Source: an uncultured Bacteroides sp.
GTDB taxonomy: Bacteria > Bacteroidota > Bacteroidia > Bacteroidales > Bacteroidaceae
Assembly (NCBI GenBank): GCA_949289345.1
Contig: CASENS010000027.1
Span: 1 to 51,365 of the forward strand
Length of the DNA: 51,365 nucleotides
Direction: 5' to 3'
In this document: piece by piece, positions 23,353-32,557 of the stretch
How positions within the stretch are numbered: position 1 is the stretch's first letter
How the letters are laid out: each line of letters opens with the position of its first letter
Notes under the pieces: generated by a model
Databases searched by the model: none
Seen by the model: the letters and a program-made list of their open reading frames with translations, nothing else
Told to the model about the DNA's origin: nothing
Made by a program: the position numbers and the translations under genes

Positions 23353-23925
23353 ATGAGTATGACAGTCCAGAGACGCAAGGACACAAGAGTTCCTCGCGTA
23401 TTCCAGCACAAGGTCGCTGACATCAGGGGCGGAGTGTCTGTAAAGGTGTCAGAGCTCGGAGGCGATTATCTTCGCGAGGGTGCAGTGTTGAGTGCACCGG
23501 ACAACGGCATCTGCCATGTTGTCAAGTTCGCGGAAGTTGCCGCCGAGGTCGGGGCATCTGAAACGGCTATCAAGGTCAAGAAGCTGCACAACTTCAAGGA
23601 GGGTGACTATGTGATGACCAATGAGGGCGGCCTGGCCTATGCCATAACAGCAATTGACAGGACAGGCAGCAAGGACTACGACACTATCACGGTCGGGACG
23701 ACGCTGAAAGCGATCGCCAAAGGCGGTTTCCTTATCGAAGCAGCCGCAGAGTCCGCCGACACCACATCGAAACTGAAATACACTCCGCTCGCCGTCGTCG
23801 GCACAGGGAAGCCCGTCATCGACGGACAGAACATCGACACCGACGCTTGGCTTATCGGTGTGACCAAGGGCAATCCGCTCCCGGAGTGCATAGCCAAGCA
23901 CCTCACAGGTATCATCAACTACTAA
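23353..23925 (+). CDS. Putative head decoration/stabilisation protein
   Basis: 190 aa, directly before the major capsid gene. It is beta-rich with Gly turns (VSELGGDYLREGAVLSAPDNGICHVVKFAEV, KKLHNFKEGDYVMTNEGGLAYAITAIDRTG), like head-stabilising or head-fibre-base proteins of Bacteroidales siphophages. No catalytic motif is seen. It could alternatively be an N-terminal accessory of the capsid. Confidence 0.65.
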   Translation: MSMTVQRRKDTRVPRVFQHKVADIRGGVSVKVSELGGDYLREGAVLSAPDNGICHVVKFAEVAAEVGASETAIKVKKLHNFKEGDYVMTNEGGLAYAITAIDRTGSKDYDTITVGTTLKAIAKGGFLIEAAAESADTTSKLKYTPLAVVGTGKPVIDGQNIDTDAWLIGVTKGNPLPECIAKHLTGIINY

Positions 23926-23937
23926 AAGCGACAGTCC

Positions 23938-25029
23938 ATGGCAACAATAGTAAACACACTTATCCACGGCCTGACCCAGCAGATGGTTCAGGCCCGCCTG
24001 AATACTGCCGACGCTACGCCGTTCTATTTCGGTTCGCTTTTCCCTGTCAGGAAAGTGAACGGCTTCGTATGGCGTACTCTGGCAAACCAGCTTGAGAAGA
24101 AGAATGTCGCCGCCGACCTGCATTCAGACAATGCGACAATTGTCAGGAAGCGCAGGCCTATCTTCGAAAGTGCAAAGGGTGACATCCCGTTCATCTCAAT
24201 CAGCCGCGAGATGACCCGCCGCGAGATCAAGGAATACCAGACAGAACTGGCATTTGCGCGGGATGAAGATGCGACAAGACTCGTCCAGTACTGGGGAGCC
24301 GATGTCGATTTCTGCTTCAACGGTGTCCAGTCCGAACTCGAATACATCGCCCTCAAGCTCCTGTCGGGAGCCGGCAAGTTGGAGTTCACGACGACCACCA
24401 ACGCCACATTTGCAAATGAATTCGACCTCGACTACGATGTCGACCCCGAAATGAAAGTTAAGTCCAGCTCCGACTGGTCAAACGGTTCTTCGGCTGACAT
24501 CATAGGCGACCTCCGAAAACTCATCAAGACGGCGAAAGACAACAAGCTCAATCCGAAGTTCGCCTATGTGAACCTCGACGAGTTCTACAAGATTGCTTCG
24601 TCCGACCAGATTATCAAGGCGTGCGCATCTTTCGCGTCAAACGCCCTCGGTATCTCACAGACTCCGGATCTCACGCAGGTCAATGCTATGCTGGCAAAGC
24701 AGGCTTGGCTAAACGGTATTCAGATACGGGTCATCGACCAGACCGTCACTCGCGAGTTTTCAGACGGGACGCAGACTTCCGGCAACCCGTTCGATAACTG
24801 CCGTATGGTGCTGACAGAGAGCGAGCGCATCGGAACTACGCAATACGACATCCTGCAGGAAAACAGCGACCTCATCCTCCGGGCCGAACGCGCCCATACT
24901 ATCGTCAAGAAGTACGGGACAATAGAGCCGCAGAGCGAGGTGACTATCGGGCAGGCGGATGCAGTACCTGTTTTTGACACCGCGTACCGCAACCTGTATA
25001 TCAGGACCGATGCAAAGGACTGGGAGTAG
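23938..25029 (+). CDS. Major capsid protein
   Basis: 363 aa, the size and position expected for an HK97-fold major capsid protein after scaffold and decoration genes and before the connectors. NTADATPFYFGSLFPVRKVNGFVWRTL, ISREMTRREIKEYQTELAFARDED and the late segment ENSDLILRAERAHTIVKKYGTIEPQ resemble capsid proteins of Bacteroidales siphophages. No protease gene is visible nearby, so the scaffold may leave uncleaved. Confidence 0.85.
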   Translation: MATIVNTLIHGLTQQMVQARLNTADATPFYFGSLFPVRKVNGFVWRTLANQLEKKNVAADLHSDNATIVRKRRPIFESAKGDIPFISISREMTRREIKEYQTELAFARDEDATRLVQYWGADVDFCFNGVQSELEYIALKLLSGAGKLEFTTTTNATFANEFDLDYDVDPEMKVKSSSDWSNGSSADIIGDLRKLIKTAKDNKLNPKFAYVNLDEFYKIASSDQIIKACASFASNALGISQTPDLTQVNAMLAKQAWLNGIQIRVIDQTVTREFSDGTQTSGNPFDNCRMVLTESERIGTTQYDILQENSDLILRAERAHTIVKKYGTIEPQSEVTIGQADAVPVFDTAYRNLYIRTDAKDWE

Positions 25030-25035
25030 CCGCCT

Positions 25036-25371
25036 ATGGAGACAGTTCTCGAATCACTGAAAGGCGTGAACGCCTATCCTGTTCCGCTCCGCACGCTGAT
25101 CGCCCTTGCTGAAAAGCGTGGGCTGCAGCTGGCAGATGATGCGACCGGAGATGTCCAGAAAAGCAAGGAATACAACCTTACCGTCGCCGACCTCCTGATG
25201 TGGCTGTCAAGAGCTCCGGAAGTAACACAGGGCGGACAGTCCTATTCGTTCACTGACGAGCAGCGCAAGGAGTTCCGGAACAGCGCGAACAGCCTATACA
25301 GAGATTTCGGAGCTGACAACGAGGCGGGAACTCCGAAGCCCATTTACGGATACAAAGGTTCAAGGCTATGA
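25036..25371 (+). CDS. Head-tail connector (adaptor) protein
   Basis: 111 aa, 6 bp after the capsid gene. Helical, with TLIALAEKRGLQLADDATGDVQKSKEYNLTVADLLMWLSRAPEVTQGG, the form of small adaptor proteins that bind the portal. The next gene starts 4 bp before its stop (ATGA). Assigned from gene order and fold type. Confidence 0.7.
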   Translation: METVLESLKGVNAYPVPLRTLIALAEKRGLQLADDATGDVQKSKEYNLTVADLLMWLSRAPEVTQGGQSYSFTDEQRKEFRNSANSLYRDFGADNEAGTPKPIYGYKGSRL

Positions 25372-25691
25372 TAATCCAGAACGGCACAATCGAAGTAAAG
25401 CGGAAGACAGTTGGAGATATTGACCCGGAAACAGGTTACCCCGGCAGACCTACTTCCGTGGCATGGAGCGACCCGATCCCTTGCCAATACTCGGCGAACA
25501 AGCATAACTGGCTCGGACGGGTGAACGGCGAGCACTTCACGACGGCACAATATACCGTGCTGATTGAGGAACAGCCTTTTGCCGCCGAACAGATACGGTT
25601 GAAAAACCTCGCCGGGGACATCGTCGGGGAGTTCTCGATTATGGAGATTGAGCCGATGGAGGCAGTCTGTGAATTGAGGATTTTGGTCTGA
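25368..25691 (+). CDS. Head closure (stopper) protein
   Basis: 107 aa. A small beta-rich protein (IIQNGTIEVKRKTVGDIDPETGYPGRPTSVAWSDPIPCQYSANK) in the position of the head-completion protein. IPCQYSAN is a phrase often seen in such Bacteroidales phage proteins. It is coupled to the adaptor gene by ATGA. It closes the portal channel after packaging. Confidence 0.65.
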   Translation: MIIQNGTIEVKRKTVGDIDPETGYPGRPTSVAWSDPIPCQYSANKHNWLGRVNGEHFTTAQYTVLIEEQPFAAEQIRLKNLAGDIVGEFSIMEIEPMEAVCELRILV

Positions 25692-25799
25692 ACAGGCATT
25701 CAGCCCGAATGCCGGGCTAAAAAATCCTATTCGGCCAAACATACGACAACGAAAAGAAAACGGCATATACGCCGAATCAGCAATAAATAACTTGATACC
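25692..25799 (+). repeat. Intergenic hairpin cassette A
   Basis: A 108-bp gap with GGCATT-CAGCCCG-AATGCC overlapping an alternative AGCCCG-AATGC-CGGGCT stem, then a 7-bp stem ATTCGGC...GCCGAAT, then AAATAACTTG shortly before the next ATG. The same order of elements occurs at 39078-39199. It could be a processing site, an mRNA-stabilising structure or a weak regulatory element. Confidence 0.5.
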
Positions 25800-26243
25800 A
25801 TGCCCATAAGACAGATAACACCGCAGTCGAAGATTGACGATTACATCGAGGAACGGATGAACCGGCTGAAAGAGGCCATAATCTATAACCTCTGTGCAAT
25901 CGGGGAAAAGGTGCGCAACGAGGCTATCGATAACGGTTCCTACACGGACAGGACGAAAAACCTCCGTAGCTCCGTCGGCTATGTAGTTGTCGTCGACGGC
26001 AAGGTTTACAAGGCAAGCGAATTCGGGAAACCTGACGGGAACAATGAGGGCAGGACGGCGGGGCTGTCGTATGCCCGTTCCCTTGCCGGGAAATTCCCGA
26101 AAGGGATAGTGCTTATCGTCGTTGCCGGTATGAACTACGCCTCGTATGTGTCCGCAAAGGGGTACAATGTCCTTGACAGTTCGGAACTGCTCGCCGACCG
26201 GCTTGTTCCAAAGATGCTGAAGCAGCTCGGATTTAACAAATAG
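25800..26243 (+). CDS. HK97 gp10-like head-tail joining / tail completion protein
   Basis: 147 aa. The N-terminal helix (RMNRLKEAIIYNLCAIGEKVRNEAID) followed by NGSYTDRTKNLRSSVGYVVVVDGKVY is the hallmark of the gp10-like family that joins heads to tails. It has AGMNYASYVSAKGYNVLDSSELLADRL in the usual place near the C-terminus. It lies between stopper and tail terminator as expected. Confidence 0.88.
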   Translation: MPIRQITPQSKIDDYIEERMNRLKEAIIYNLCAIGEKVRNEAIDNGSYTDRTKNLRSSVGYVVVVDGKVYKASEFGKPDGNNEGRTAGLSYARSLAGKFPKGIVLIVVAGMNYASYVSAKGYNVLDSSELLADRLVPKMLKQLGFNK

Positions 26244-26251
26244 CAGGAACT

Positions 26252-26686
26252 ATGGCAAAGACATCAAAGCAGGTTCAGGGAGACATCTACAGGCTGTTGA
26301 AAGGCAGCGCCCTTTGTTCGATGATTTCGGGCGATGTCTATCGGAGCGGATACCGTCCGCGAGACAGCCGCCTTGAAGATGCCGTCGTGATCTTTACCAC
26401 AGGCCTGCCGGATCAGATCCAGACCGGGGTCGTCACCGTGAATATCTATGTCCCTGACATTGACCCGTATCAGAACGGCGTTCTCGTCGAGGACGGAGAG
26501 CGCACGGAGACAATAGAGCGGCTCGCCCAGGAGTGGGTGGACGGTCTGACCACCGACAGGTCCTGCTACAAGTTCAGGCTGCAGCAGACCATATATACCG
26601 AGGAAGAGCCGGATATACACCAGCATTTCATCGTCGTAAAACTCAAATACGAGTATTTCGGTGATGACGATGCTCCAATAAGATGA
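26252..26686 (+). CDS. Tail terminator protein (putative)
   Basis: 144 aa. An alpha/beta protein with QGDIYRLLKGSALCSMISGDVYRSGYRPRDSRLEDAVVIFTTGLPDQIQTGVVTVNIYVPDI, matching the general form of Bacteroidales phage tail terminators, which cap the tail tube and set the joining surface. Gene order (joining protein, this gene, tube protein) supports this. Confidence 0.75.
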   Translation: MAKTSKQVQGDIYRLLKGSALCSMISGDVYRSGYRPRDSRLEDAVVIFTTGLPDQIQTGVVTVNIYVPDIDPYQNGVLVEDGERTETIERLAQEWVDGLTTDRSCYKFRLQQTIYTEEEPDIHQHFIVVKLKYEYFGDDDAPIR

Positions 26687-26714
26687 AGTATTAACCATTA
26701 AAATTCAAGTAATT

Positions 26715-27182
26715 ATGTCTGTACTGAGTTGGGGCGAATGCGACATTTTCCACGCGACATCCACAGCCGGAGCACCGTCTGGAGAGTGGGAGGAATTGCC
26801 TACGCCTAAAGAAGATACGACGCAGCTTGTCCCTACGGCAGGGACGGCAAAAGAGGCCAAAGAGGAGGGTGGTGCCCTTGTGGACTATTTGGCAGCAAAG
26901 GTCACACATGAACTCGAGTTCACTCTGTTCGTCAAGAAAGATGAAGAACCTCCATTCGAGGATGACGACGGCGTGATTGCGGGAGAACACGCTTTCCGCG
27001 TCGAGCCGCAGGACAAGGATGCCCAGGCAATCCAGATTGACCGCTCAACACTCCGCGTCGAGGAGAGCTATTCTTCCGCTGACGGTATTTTGATGAAGTA
27101 TGTCGCCAAGGTACTGAAGCCGAAGACAGGAAAATCTGTCAAGAAGATGAAACCGAGCGAGGATTTCCCGGTCGAGGGTTGA
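26715..27182 (+). CDS. Major tail (tube) protein
   Basis: 155 aa, just before the tail chaperone pair. A beta-rich acidic protein (MSVLSWGECDIFHATSTAGAPSGEWEELPTPKEDTTQL) with a basic Lys-rich end (KVLKPKTGKSVKKMKPSEDFPVEG). Position between terminator and chaperone, and small size, fit the hexameric tube subunit. Confidence 0.8.
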   Translation: MSVLSWGECDIFHATSTAGAPSGEWEELPTPKEDTTQLVPTAGTAKEAKEEGGALVDYLAAKVTHELEFTLFVKKDEEPPFEDDDGVIAGEHAFRVEPQDKDAQAIQIDRSTLRVEESYSSADGILMKYVAKVLKPKTGKSVKKMKPSEDFPVEG

Positions 27183-27197
27183 CAGATAGCGATAGCA

Positions 27198-27270
27198 GCA
27201 GGATGGAGCAGATGGAAGCTCGCAGGCCTTACGGCTTGAGGTCGGGGGTTCGAATCCCCCTCCTGCGCCA
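27198..27270 (+). tRNA. tRNA-like gene with encoded CCA and a defective cloverleaf
   Basis: The T arm is perfect (GGGGG-TTCGAAT-CCCCC, 27244-27260), the D arm is good (GAGC...GCTC), and CCA is encoded at 27268-27270. The whole resembles initiator-type tRNA in GGAGCAG...GCTCG and GAGGTCG. Two defects: only six acceptor pairs (GCAGGA with TCCTGC), and an anticodon stem CAGGC/GCTTG with a six-base loop CTTACG, so the anticodon (TAC or ACG) is uncertain. It lies between the tail tube and chaperone genes, on the same strand. It may be degenerate, or serve as a processing signal or an integration-derived remnant. Confidence 0.6.
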
Positions 27271-27285
27271 AACCAAAAGACTGTA

Positions 27286-27801
27286 ATGATGAAGACCACA
27301 GAACAGAAAGTCTCCGACACCATACTCCAGAAGCCGATTGAGGTGACCGTCGGAGGGAAGAAATACACCGCAGCCCCGGCAAGCACCGCGACACTGATAC
27401 TCATATCGGAGGCCATATCGCTCCTTCCGCATGCGAAACTTGACCCCGAAAGGCTTGTCGAGGATAGCCTGTCAATAGCCAAGGAGTGCCGGCCATTGGG
27501 CGATATAGCCGCTATCCTGCTGCTTGGCGCAAAGAACCTCACGGGAACGGTCAAGACCCGGCAGAAAACTGAAAAACGCCGCCTGTGGGGGCTTCTCAAA
27601 TACACGGAGGAAATCGAAGTCGAGCAGGTCATCGACCGCAAGGCGGAACTTGCCAGGGAACTGCTTGACGACCTTTCGCCACGGGAACTGAACAACCTTG
27701 TCGTCATGCTTTTACAGAAAATGGAGCTGGGCGATTTTTTCGGGCTTACCACTTTCCTGACAGAGATAAACCTGCTTCGCCCGACGAAAGTGGAAAATTA
27801 A
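27286..27801 (+). CDS. Tail assembly chaperone, upstream (G-type) product
   Basis: 171 aa when read straight to TAA at 27799-27801. The N-terminus (VSDTILQKPIEVTVGGKKYTAAPASTATLILISEAIS) is typical of tail chaperones of Bacteroidales siphophages. It binds the tape measure during tail assembly. A slippery heptamer near codon 150 allows a -1 shift into the next frame, giving a longer GT-type product as in lambda. It starts 15 bp after the tRNA-like sequence. Confidence 0.82.
   Translation: MMKTTEQKVSDTILQKPIEVTVGGKKYTAAPASTATLILISEAISLLPHAKLDPERLVEDSLSIAKECRPLGDIAAILLLGAKNLTGTVKTRQKTEKRRLWGLLKYTEEIEVEQVIDRKAELARELLDDLSPRELNNLVVMLLQKMELGDFFGLTTFLTEINLLRPTKVEN
27735..27741 (+). promoter_or_regulatory. 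Programmed -1 frameshift slippery site
   Basis: The sequence TTTTTTC is read T TTT TTC in the chaperone frame (codons GAT TTT TTC), which is the canonical X XXY YYZ form. The -1 frame is open from here without a stop to 28037, passing the zero-frame stop at 27799. No start codon other than a GTG at 27822 is present in the downstream frame. Confidence 0.75.
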
Positions 27802-28037
27802 ACGACAGCATCTGGGCGATAGTGGCGGGGACGGCACAGGCTTATAACCTCCCGTTCGATTATGTCCTCTATGAGGTGAGCTATGCTAATATGGCGATGT
27901 ACGGGGCAGTCCTGCCGAGATATAAAGGCCGTTCCGACAAGGAGGACAAGAGTGACCCGTCAAAACAGGATGTAATCAAGGTCGATGACCCGAAAAACAG
28001 GGATAAGGTGGACAAAATTTTGGACGCAATAGACTGA
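27741..28037 (+). CDS. Tail assembly chaperone, frameshift extension (T-type)
   Basis: The -1 frame contributes about 98 residues after the slippery site, giving a fused protein of about 250 aa. The extension contains LNDSIWAIVAGTAQAYNLPFDYVLYEVSYANMAMYGAVLPRY, typical of the T part of Bacteroidales phage chaperones, then a charged tail (KEDKSDPSKQDVIKVDDPKNRDK). The tape-measure gene begins 10 bp later, as in lambda-like tails. An independent GTG start at 27822 is possible but would cut the domain. Confidence 0.75.
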   Translation, partial: RAYHFPDRDKPASPDESGKLNDSIWAIVAGTAQAYNLPFDYVLYEVSYANMAMYGAVLPRYKGRSDKEDKSDPSKQDVIKVDDPKNRDKVDKILDAID

Positions 28038-28047
28038 CACATAAGCG

Positions 28048-31000
28048 ATGAATAACGACAACGGCAGAATATATTACGGCACAGGGATAGACAATACGCA
28101 GATGCGAGCCGATGCTGCGGAATCCAGACGGATTCTGCGCGGCATCACCGATTCCGCCGTGAACGAGGGCAAGCAGCTTGACGAAGTTTTCGGCAAGGTC
28201 GGGAAAACGATAGCCGGTGTCTTTGCCGTGTCGCAGATGAAGCAGTTCGCATCGCAGGTGGTCACTGTCAGGGGCGAGATGCAGAAGCTCGAAATCGCCT
28301 TTGAAACCATGATCGGGAGCGCGGACGAAGCCAACGCGCTGATGTCGCAGCTGATCAGGACTGCGGCCACGACCCCTTTCGGCGTTTCGGACATTTCCAA
28401 CGCCGCACGGCAGCTGCTCGCATACGGTGTCGCCGCCGATGATGTGAATGACACCCTGATAAGGCTCGGCGACATAGCCGCCGGGCTGTCAATACCTATC
28501 GGAGACCTCGCCTGGCTCTATGGAACGACAATGACACAGGGGCGCATGTACGCACAGGACCTTAACCAGTTCCTCGGCCGGGGCGTACCGATGCTGGATG
28601 AACTGGCGAAGCAGTTCGGGGTGACAAAGGATGAAGTCCGTGCCCTCGTGACAGAGGGAAAGGTCGGTTTCCCGGAAGTGCAGAAAGCCATAATCAACCT
28701 CACGAGCGAGGGGAGCAAATTCGGTGGTCTCATGGAGGCGCAGAGCGCGACAATAGCGGGGCGCATTTCCAATATCGAAGACACGATAGAGCAGATGTTC
28801 AACAAAATCGGACAAGCGTCCGAGGGCGTTATCGGGACATCCCTTGACATTGTTGCATCGCTCGTCGAAAATTGGGAAACGGTCGGCAAGATCCTGCTTG
28901 AGGTCATAGCCGCCTACGGGACATACAAGGCGGCCGTCCTTGCGGTAGCCGCCGCTCATAAGGTATCGGTAATATGGGGCAATGTCTCCGCGTTCCTTTC
29001 TCTGGCGAAAAGCGTCCGGAGCGCCAAGGATGCAATGCTCCTGTTCAATATGGCTGTCAAGGCCAACCCTCTCGGCCTCGTCCTGTCGATAGTCGGCGCT
29101 GCAGCCACCGCGTTCAGCCTGTTTTCCTCAAAGTCAGGAGAGGCCGCAGAAATGACAACGAAATACGGAGAAAGCGCCGCCACGACAATATCACGGGTCG
29201 AGACCTTGACGATGACCCTTAACGGGCTCACTGAGGGGACATCCACCCACAGAAAGGTCATGGATGAACTCAATTCCATCCTCGAAGAATATGGGCTTCA
29301 GGCTATCAAGGAGGGCGACAGCATTGACATGGTCAATGCTAAACGGGCACAGGCTATTGAACTGATAAAACAGGAGGGCGTGGAGCGTCAGCGGGCAAAC
29401 GCTCTTGAACAGGGTGCACAGAACTACGCCGCACAGATTGCTGACGCACAGAAAACCCTGTACTCTGACCTGTCCGGGGCAATGACCGGGACGAATATAG
29501 GCATAACCAATTTCCTCACAGGAAATAAGGAGATACAGCAAAATGCCGCCGCAATATCCACGATTATTGGGAATGTCGTCGAGGAGAATATTGCCGAGAT
29601 TGCAGGCAAGACTGGAGACGAATATCAGCAGGGGCTTGACAGGATTTTCGCCACGATACAGGACAGGATGCGCGCCATAGGTATAAGCGAAAAAACAATA
29701 TCCCAGGAATGGGTAACGGACAACCTGTTCAATCATCAGAACCTCATCACGAATTATATCAGCGCGGTACAGGCGGCCAAGGAGGAACACGACCGGTACT
29801 CCGATGCCGTGAACAAGGCGGCAGATGCCGAAAAGGCTGCTGCCGAGGGAGCATTGTCATTCAGCGAGAAAGTCGAGGCCATAGAAAAGGGCCTGCAGAA
29901 GCCGACGGAGGATGTCCACGACCTGTATGACAATATCAAGGCTCTGATGTCGCAGTATTCGGAGAATACTATCGGTTTCAGCATAAACATCGGTGGTCAG
30001 GTTCCGGAATGGATGCAGGGCATGGACATCGAAGAACTGGAACGGCTTGCCAAACGGTTCACGGCCCTCGGACAGACCAGTCCTATGGGAGCCACGGTAA
30101 ACGGCAAGTTCTTCTCGCAGCAGGAACTCCTGCAGCGCGGGGCGGACTATGCCAATGCCGCTGACCAGAAGCAAACCGCCACGGACGATGCGGCTCGTCA
30201 GGCTGAACAATCCGCAAAGGAAAACGAAAAGGCGGCCAAGCAGCTGGCCAAGGAGCGGCAGCGCATAGCCGACGAGACGGCTGAAAGGAACCGTCAGATA
30301 GCCGAGTATTCCAGAAGCGTGCAGGAAGCGCAGTCCGAGGCCGAACTGGATATCCGGCAGCAGCGCATCGACCTAATGGACGAGGGGTTTGACAAGACCG
30401 TGGCGCAGCTTGACCTGAACTACGACAGGTTAATAGCCGAGAACGGCAGGCGGGCTCAGGACATGGTGGATGCACTGGCCGATAAAAAAGTCCTCGAATG
30501 GAGGAACGCCAATCCTAAAGCGACAAAGGAGGAAGAAATCGCCTACCGGGCATCACTGAACCTCTCCGTCACTGACCTGTCTCCGGAGCAGCAGACCATG
30601 CTGAAAGATTATGCTGACATGGCGGCGGAAATTCGCCGCAAAGGTAATCAGGAAGCACTCGATGCGATGCTGGCCGATGTAATGACCTATGAGCAGCAGA
30701 GGCTGAAAATAGCCGAAGAATACGAAGAAAAGCGAAAGCAGCTCTACAAGACCGACGATGACGGCAACTATGTTCTTGACGCAAACGGCAACAGGCAGCT
30801 CCGGGATGGCGTGACACAGGGAAATGTCGCCGAACTTGACCGTCAGGAACAGGATGCGCTGGAGGCTGTTGATGAGCAGTTCGCACAGAGGGAGGCTACA
30901 TATCGGGCGTGGTGTGAGCAGATAGCAGACATGACGCTTGAACAACTGAAATCCGTGCTTGGACAGGCGGAGAAAGAACTCGCGGATATGGAGAAATCCG

Positions 31001-32547
31001 GGACAGCGTCCGACAGCCAGATAGCAACCGCCCGCGCCAAGGTGACGACCGCAAAGAACAAGGTCGAGACTGCGAGCGCGCGGAATTCTGTCAGCCCTGA
31101 CAAGCGCAGTGTCAAGGAATGGGAGGATCTGTATAAAACGCTCGTGGAGTGTGAGCGGCAGTTCGAAAGTATCGGGGATGCCGTGGGCGGTGTCGCGGGG
31201 GAGGTCATATCAACTGCAGGGAGCATCATGACATCCACGCTGTCAATGATAAACGGCATCGTCTCTCTGGTTAATATGTCTTCCACCGGCATGCAGGCCA
31301 CCGCAGGGGCTGCGGCAGCTGCAATATCAACGGTTGAGAAAGCCTCTGTCATATTGACTGTAATTTCCGCCGCCATCCAGATAGCCATGCAGATTGTCAG
31401 TCTGTTCAACAATGACGAACAGAAACAGGAAGAAATCGACGCCTTGCAGGACAGGATAGACCAGCTCCAGTGGGAACTCGACAATGCTGATATTGTGCGG
31501 ATACAGGAAAATTCCGGGAAAGCCATTGACACAATAAGGCAGGCGTTGGCCGATACACGGGCCGAGCTCGTGCAGAACAGGCTTGCCGTGAATGATGTCG
31601 CCGGGGCATGGGTGTCATTGTTCACTTCCGTTTCAAACAACCAGGACCTGCTCTCCAAATCAGCGGAAAAGATCGCGGCTGCATACGCCAATATAGCCTA
31701 CACTGCTGACAAGGCTCTCGGGGAGGAAAAGTACAAGAGCGGCAAGGAGCAACTTGAAAATATAGCCAAGCAGCAACTGCTCATTCAGGAGCAGATAAAT
31801 GCCGAGAGCTCAAAAAAAGACAGTGACAGCGGAAAGATCAGCGAGTTGCAGCAGAAGATTGAGGAGCTTGGAGCCGAAGCCGTGGCCATCATAAACGAAA
31901 TGGTCGAGGATATCATCGGGGGTTCTGCAACAGATATTGCAAGCGAACTTGGAGACGCGTTCTTCGATGCCTTTCAGGACGGAGAGAACTATGCCGAGGC
32001 CTGGGGAGACAAGGTAAAGGACATTGTGGGCGACATCATCAAGCGCATGCTCATATCAAAATACCTTGAAGAACCGCTCGGAGAGATTTTCGACAGGTAC
32101 AAGTCCAAATGGTTTCCTGGCGGGCAGTTTGCCGGCATTGATGCTGTCATAGCCTCGATGAACGGCTTTGCGGATGAGCTCAACGGTGTCGGGCAGGATT
32201 TCATGGCGATATGGGAAAATATCCCGGATAGCGTCAAAGACCTGTTTAATGTCTCGGAATCGGGGTCAGGCCGAGAAGCGTCAGAAAAGGGTATTGCATC
32301 AGCATCGCAGGAAAGCGTTGATGAACTCAACGGGAGGGCAACGGCAATACAGGGGCACACCTACGCCATAAACGAAAACACACGGCTGCTGCTGGCGACC
32401 GCCAACATGATTCTTGAGAGTGTGCTGAAAATCGAGCAGCATACGGACAACATGGCGCAGCGGATGGAAAAGATCAGCAGCGATGTCAAGGATGTAAAAG
32501 ACACAGTCGGAGATATGAACTTATCAGGGATAAGGCTGAAAAAATAA
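28048..32547 (+). CDS. Tape measure protein
   Basis: 1499 aa, the largest gene. The N-terminal domain (EMQKLEIAFETMIGSADEANALMSQLIRTAATTPFGVSDI, about residues 75-115) and WLYGTTMTQGRMYAQDLNQFLGRG are typical TP901-type tape-measure sequences. Hydrophobic segments near residues 280-360 and 400-450 and long coiled coils (about 560-1000 and 1120-1300) follow. The length would correspond to a tail of roughly 200 nm at the usual 1.5 angstrom per residue. It ends 10 bp before the next start. Confidence 0.95.
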   Translation: MNNDNGRIYYGTGIDNTQMRADAAESRRILRGITDSAVNEGKQLDEVFGKVGKTIAGVFAVSQMKQFASQVVTVRGEMQKLEIAFETMIGSADEANALMSQLIRTAATTPFGVSDISNAARQLLAYGVAADDVNDTLIRLGDIAAGLSIPIGDLAWLYGTTMTQGRMYAQDLNQFLGRGVPMLDELAKQFGVTKDEVRALVTEGKVGFPEVQKAIINLTSEGSKFGGLMEAQSATIAGRISNIEDTIEQMFNKIGQASEGVIGTSLDIVASLVENWETVGKILLEVIAAYGTYKAAVLAVAAAHKVSVIWGNVSAFLSLAKSVRSAKDAMLLFNMAVKANPLGLVLSIVGAAATAFSLFSSKSGEAAEMTTKYGESAATTISRVETLTMTLNGLTEGTSTHRKVMDELNSILEEYGLQAIKEGDSIDMVNAKRAQAIELIKQEGVERQRANALEQGAQNYAAQIADAQKTLYSDLSGAMTGTNIGITNFLTGNKEIQQNAAAISTIIGNVVEENIAEIAGKTGDEYQQGLDRIFATIQDRMRAIGISEKTISQEWVTDNLFNHQNLITNYISAVQAAKEEHDRYSDAVNKAADAEKAAAEGALSFSEKVEAIEKGLQKPTEDVHDLYDNIKALMSQYSENTIGFSINIGGQVPEWMQGMDIEELERLAKRFTALGQTSPMGATVNGKFFSQQELLQRGADYANAADQKQTATDDAARQAEQSAKENEKAAKQLAKERQRIADETAERNRQIAEYSRSVQEAQSEAELDIRQQRIDLMDEGFDKTVAQLDLNYDRLIAENGRRAQDMVDALADKKVLEWRNANPKATKEEEIAYRASLNLSVTDLSPEQQTMLKDYADMAAEIRRKGNQEALDAMLADVMTYEQQRLKIAEEYEEKRKQLYKTDDDGNYVLDANGNRQLRDGVTQGNVAELDRQEQDALEAVDEQFAQREATYRAWCEQIADMTLEQLKSVLGQAEKELADMEKSGTASDSQIATARAKVTTAKNKVETASARNSVSPDKRSVKEWEDLYKTLVECERQFESIGDAVGGVAGEVISTAGSIMTSTLSMINGIVSLVNMSSTGMQATAGAAAAAISTVEKASVILTVISAAIQIAMQIVSLFNNDEQKQEEIDALQDRIDQLQWELDNADIVRIQENSGKAIDTIRQALADTRAELVQNRLAVNDVAGAWVSLFTSVSNNQDLLSKSAEKIAAAYANIAYTADKALGEEKYKSGKEQLENIAKQQLLIQEQINAESSKKDSDSGKISELQQKIEELGAEAVAIINEMVEDIIGGSATDIASELGDAFFDAFQDGENYAEAWGDKVKDIVGDIIKRMLISKYLEEPLGEIFDRYKSKWFPGGQFAGIDAVIASMNGFADELNGVGQDFMAIWENIPDSVKDLFNVSESGSGREASEKGIASASQESVDELNGRATAIQGHTYAINENTRLLLATANMILESVLKIEQHTDNMAQRMEKISSDVKDVKDTVGDMNLSGIRLKK

Positions 32548-32557
32548 CACGGTGGAT

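Noticed and set aside
27045-27752. Minus-strand frame across the tRNA-like sequence and chaperone gene
   Set aside because: Contains the antisense of the tRNA-like sequence and of the chaperone; typical spurious product.
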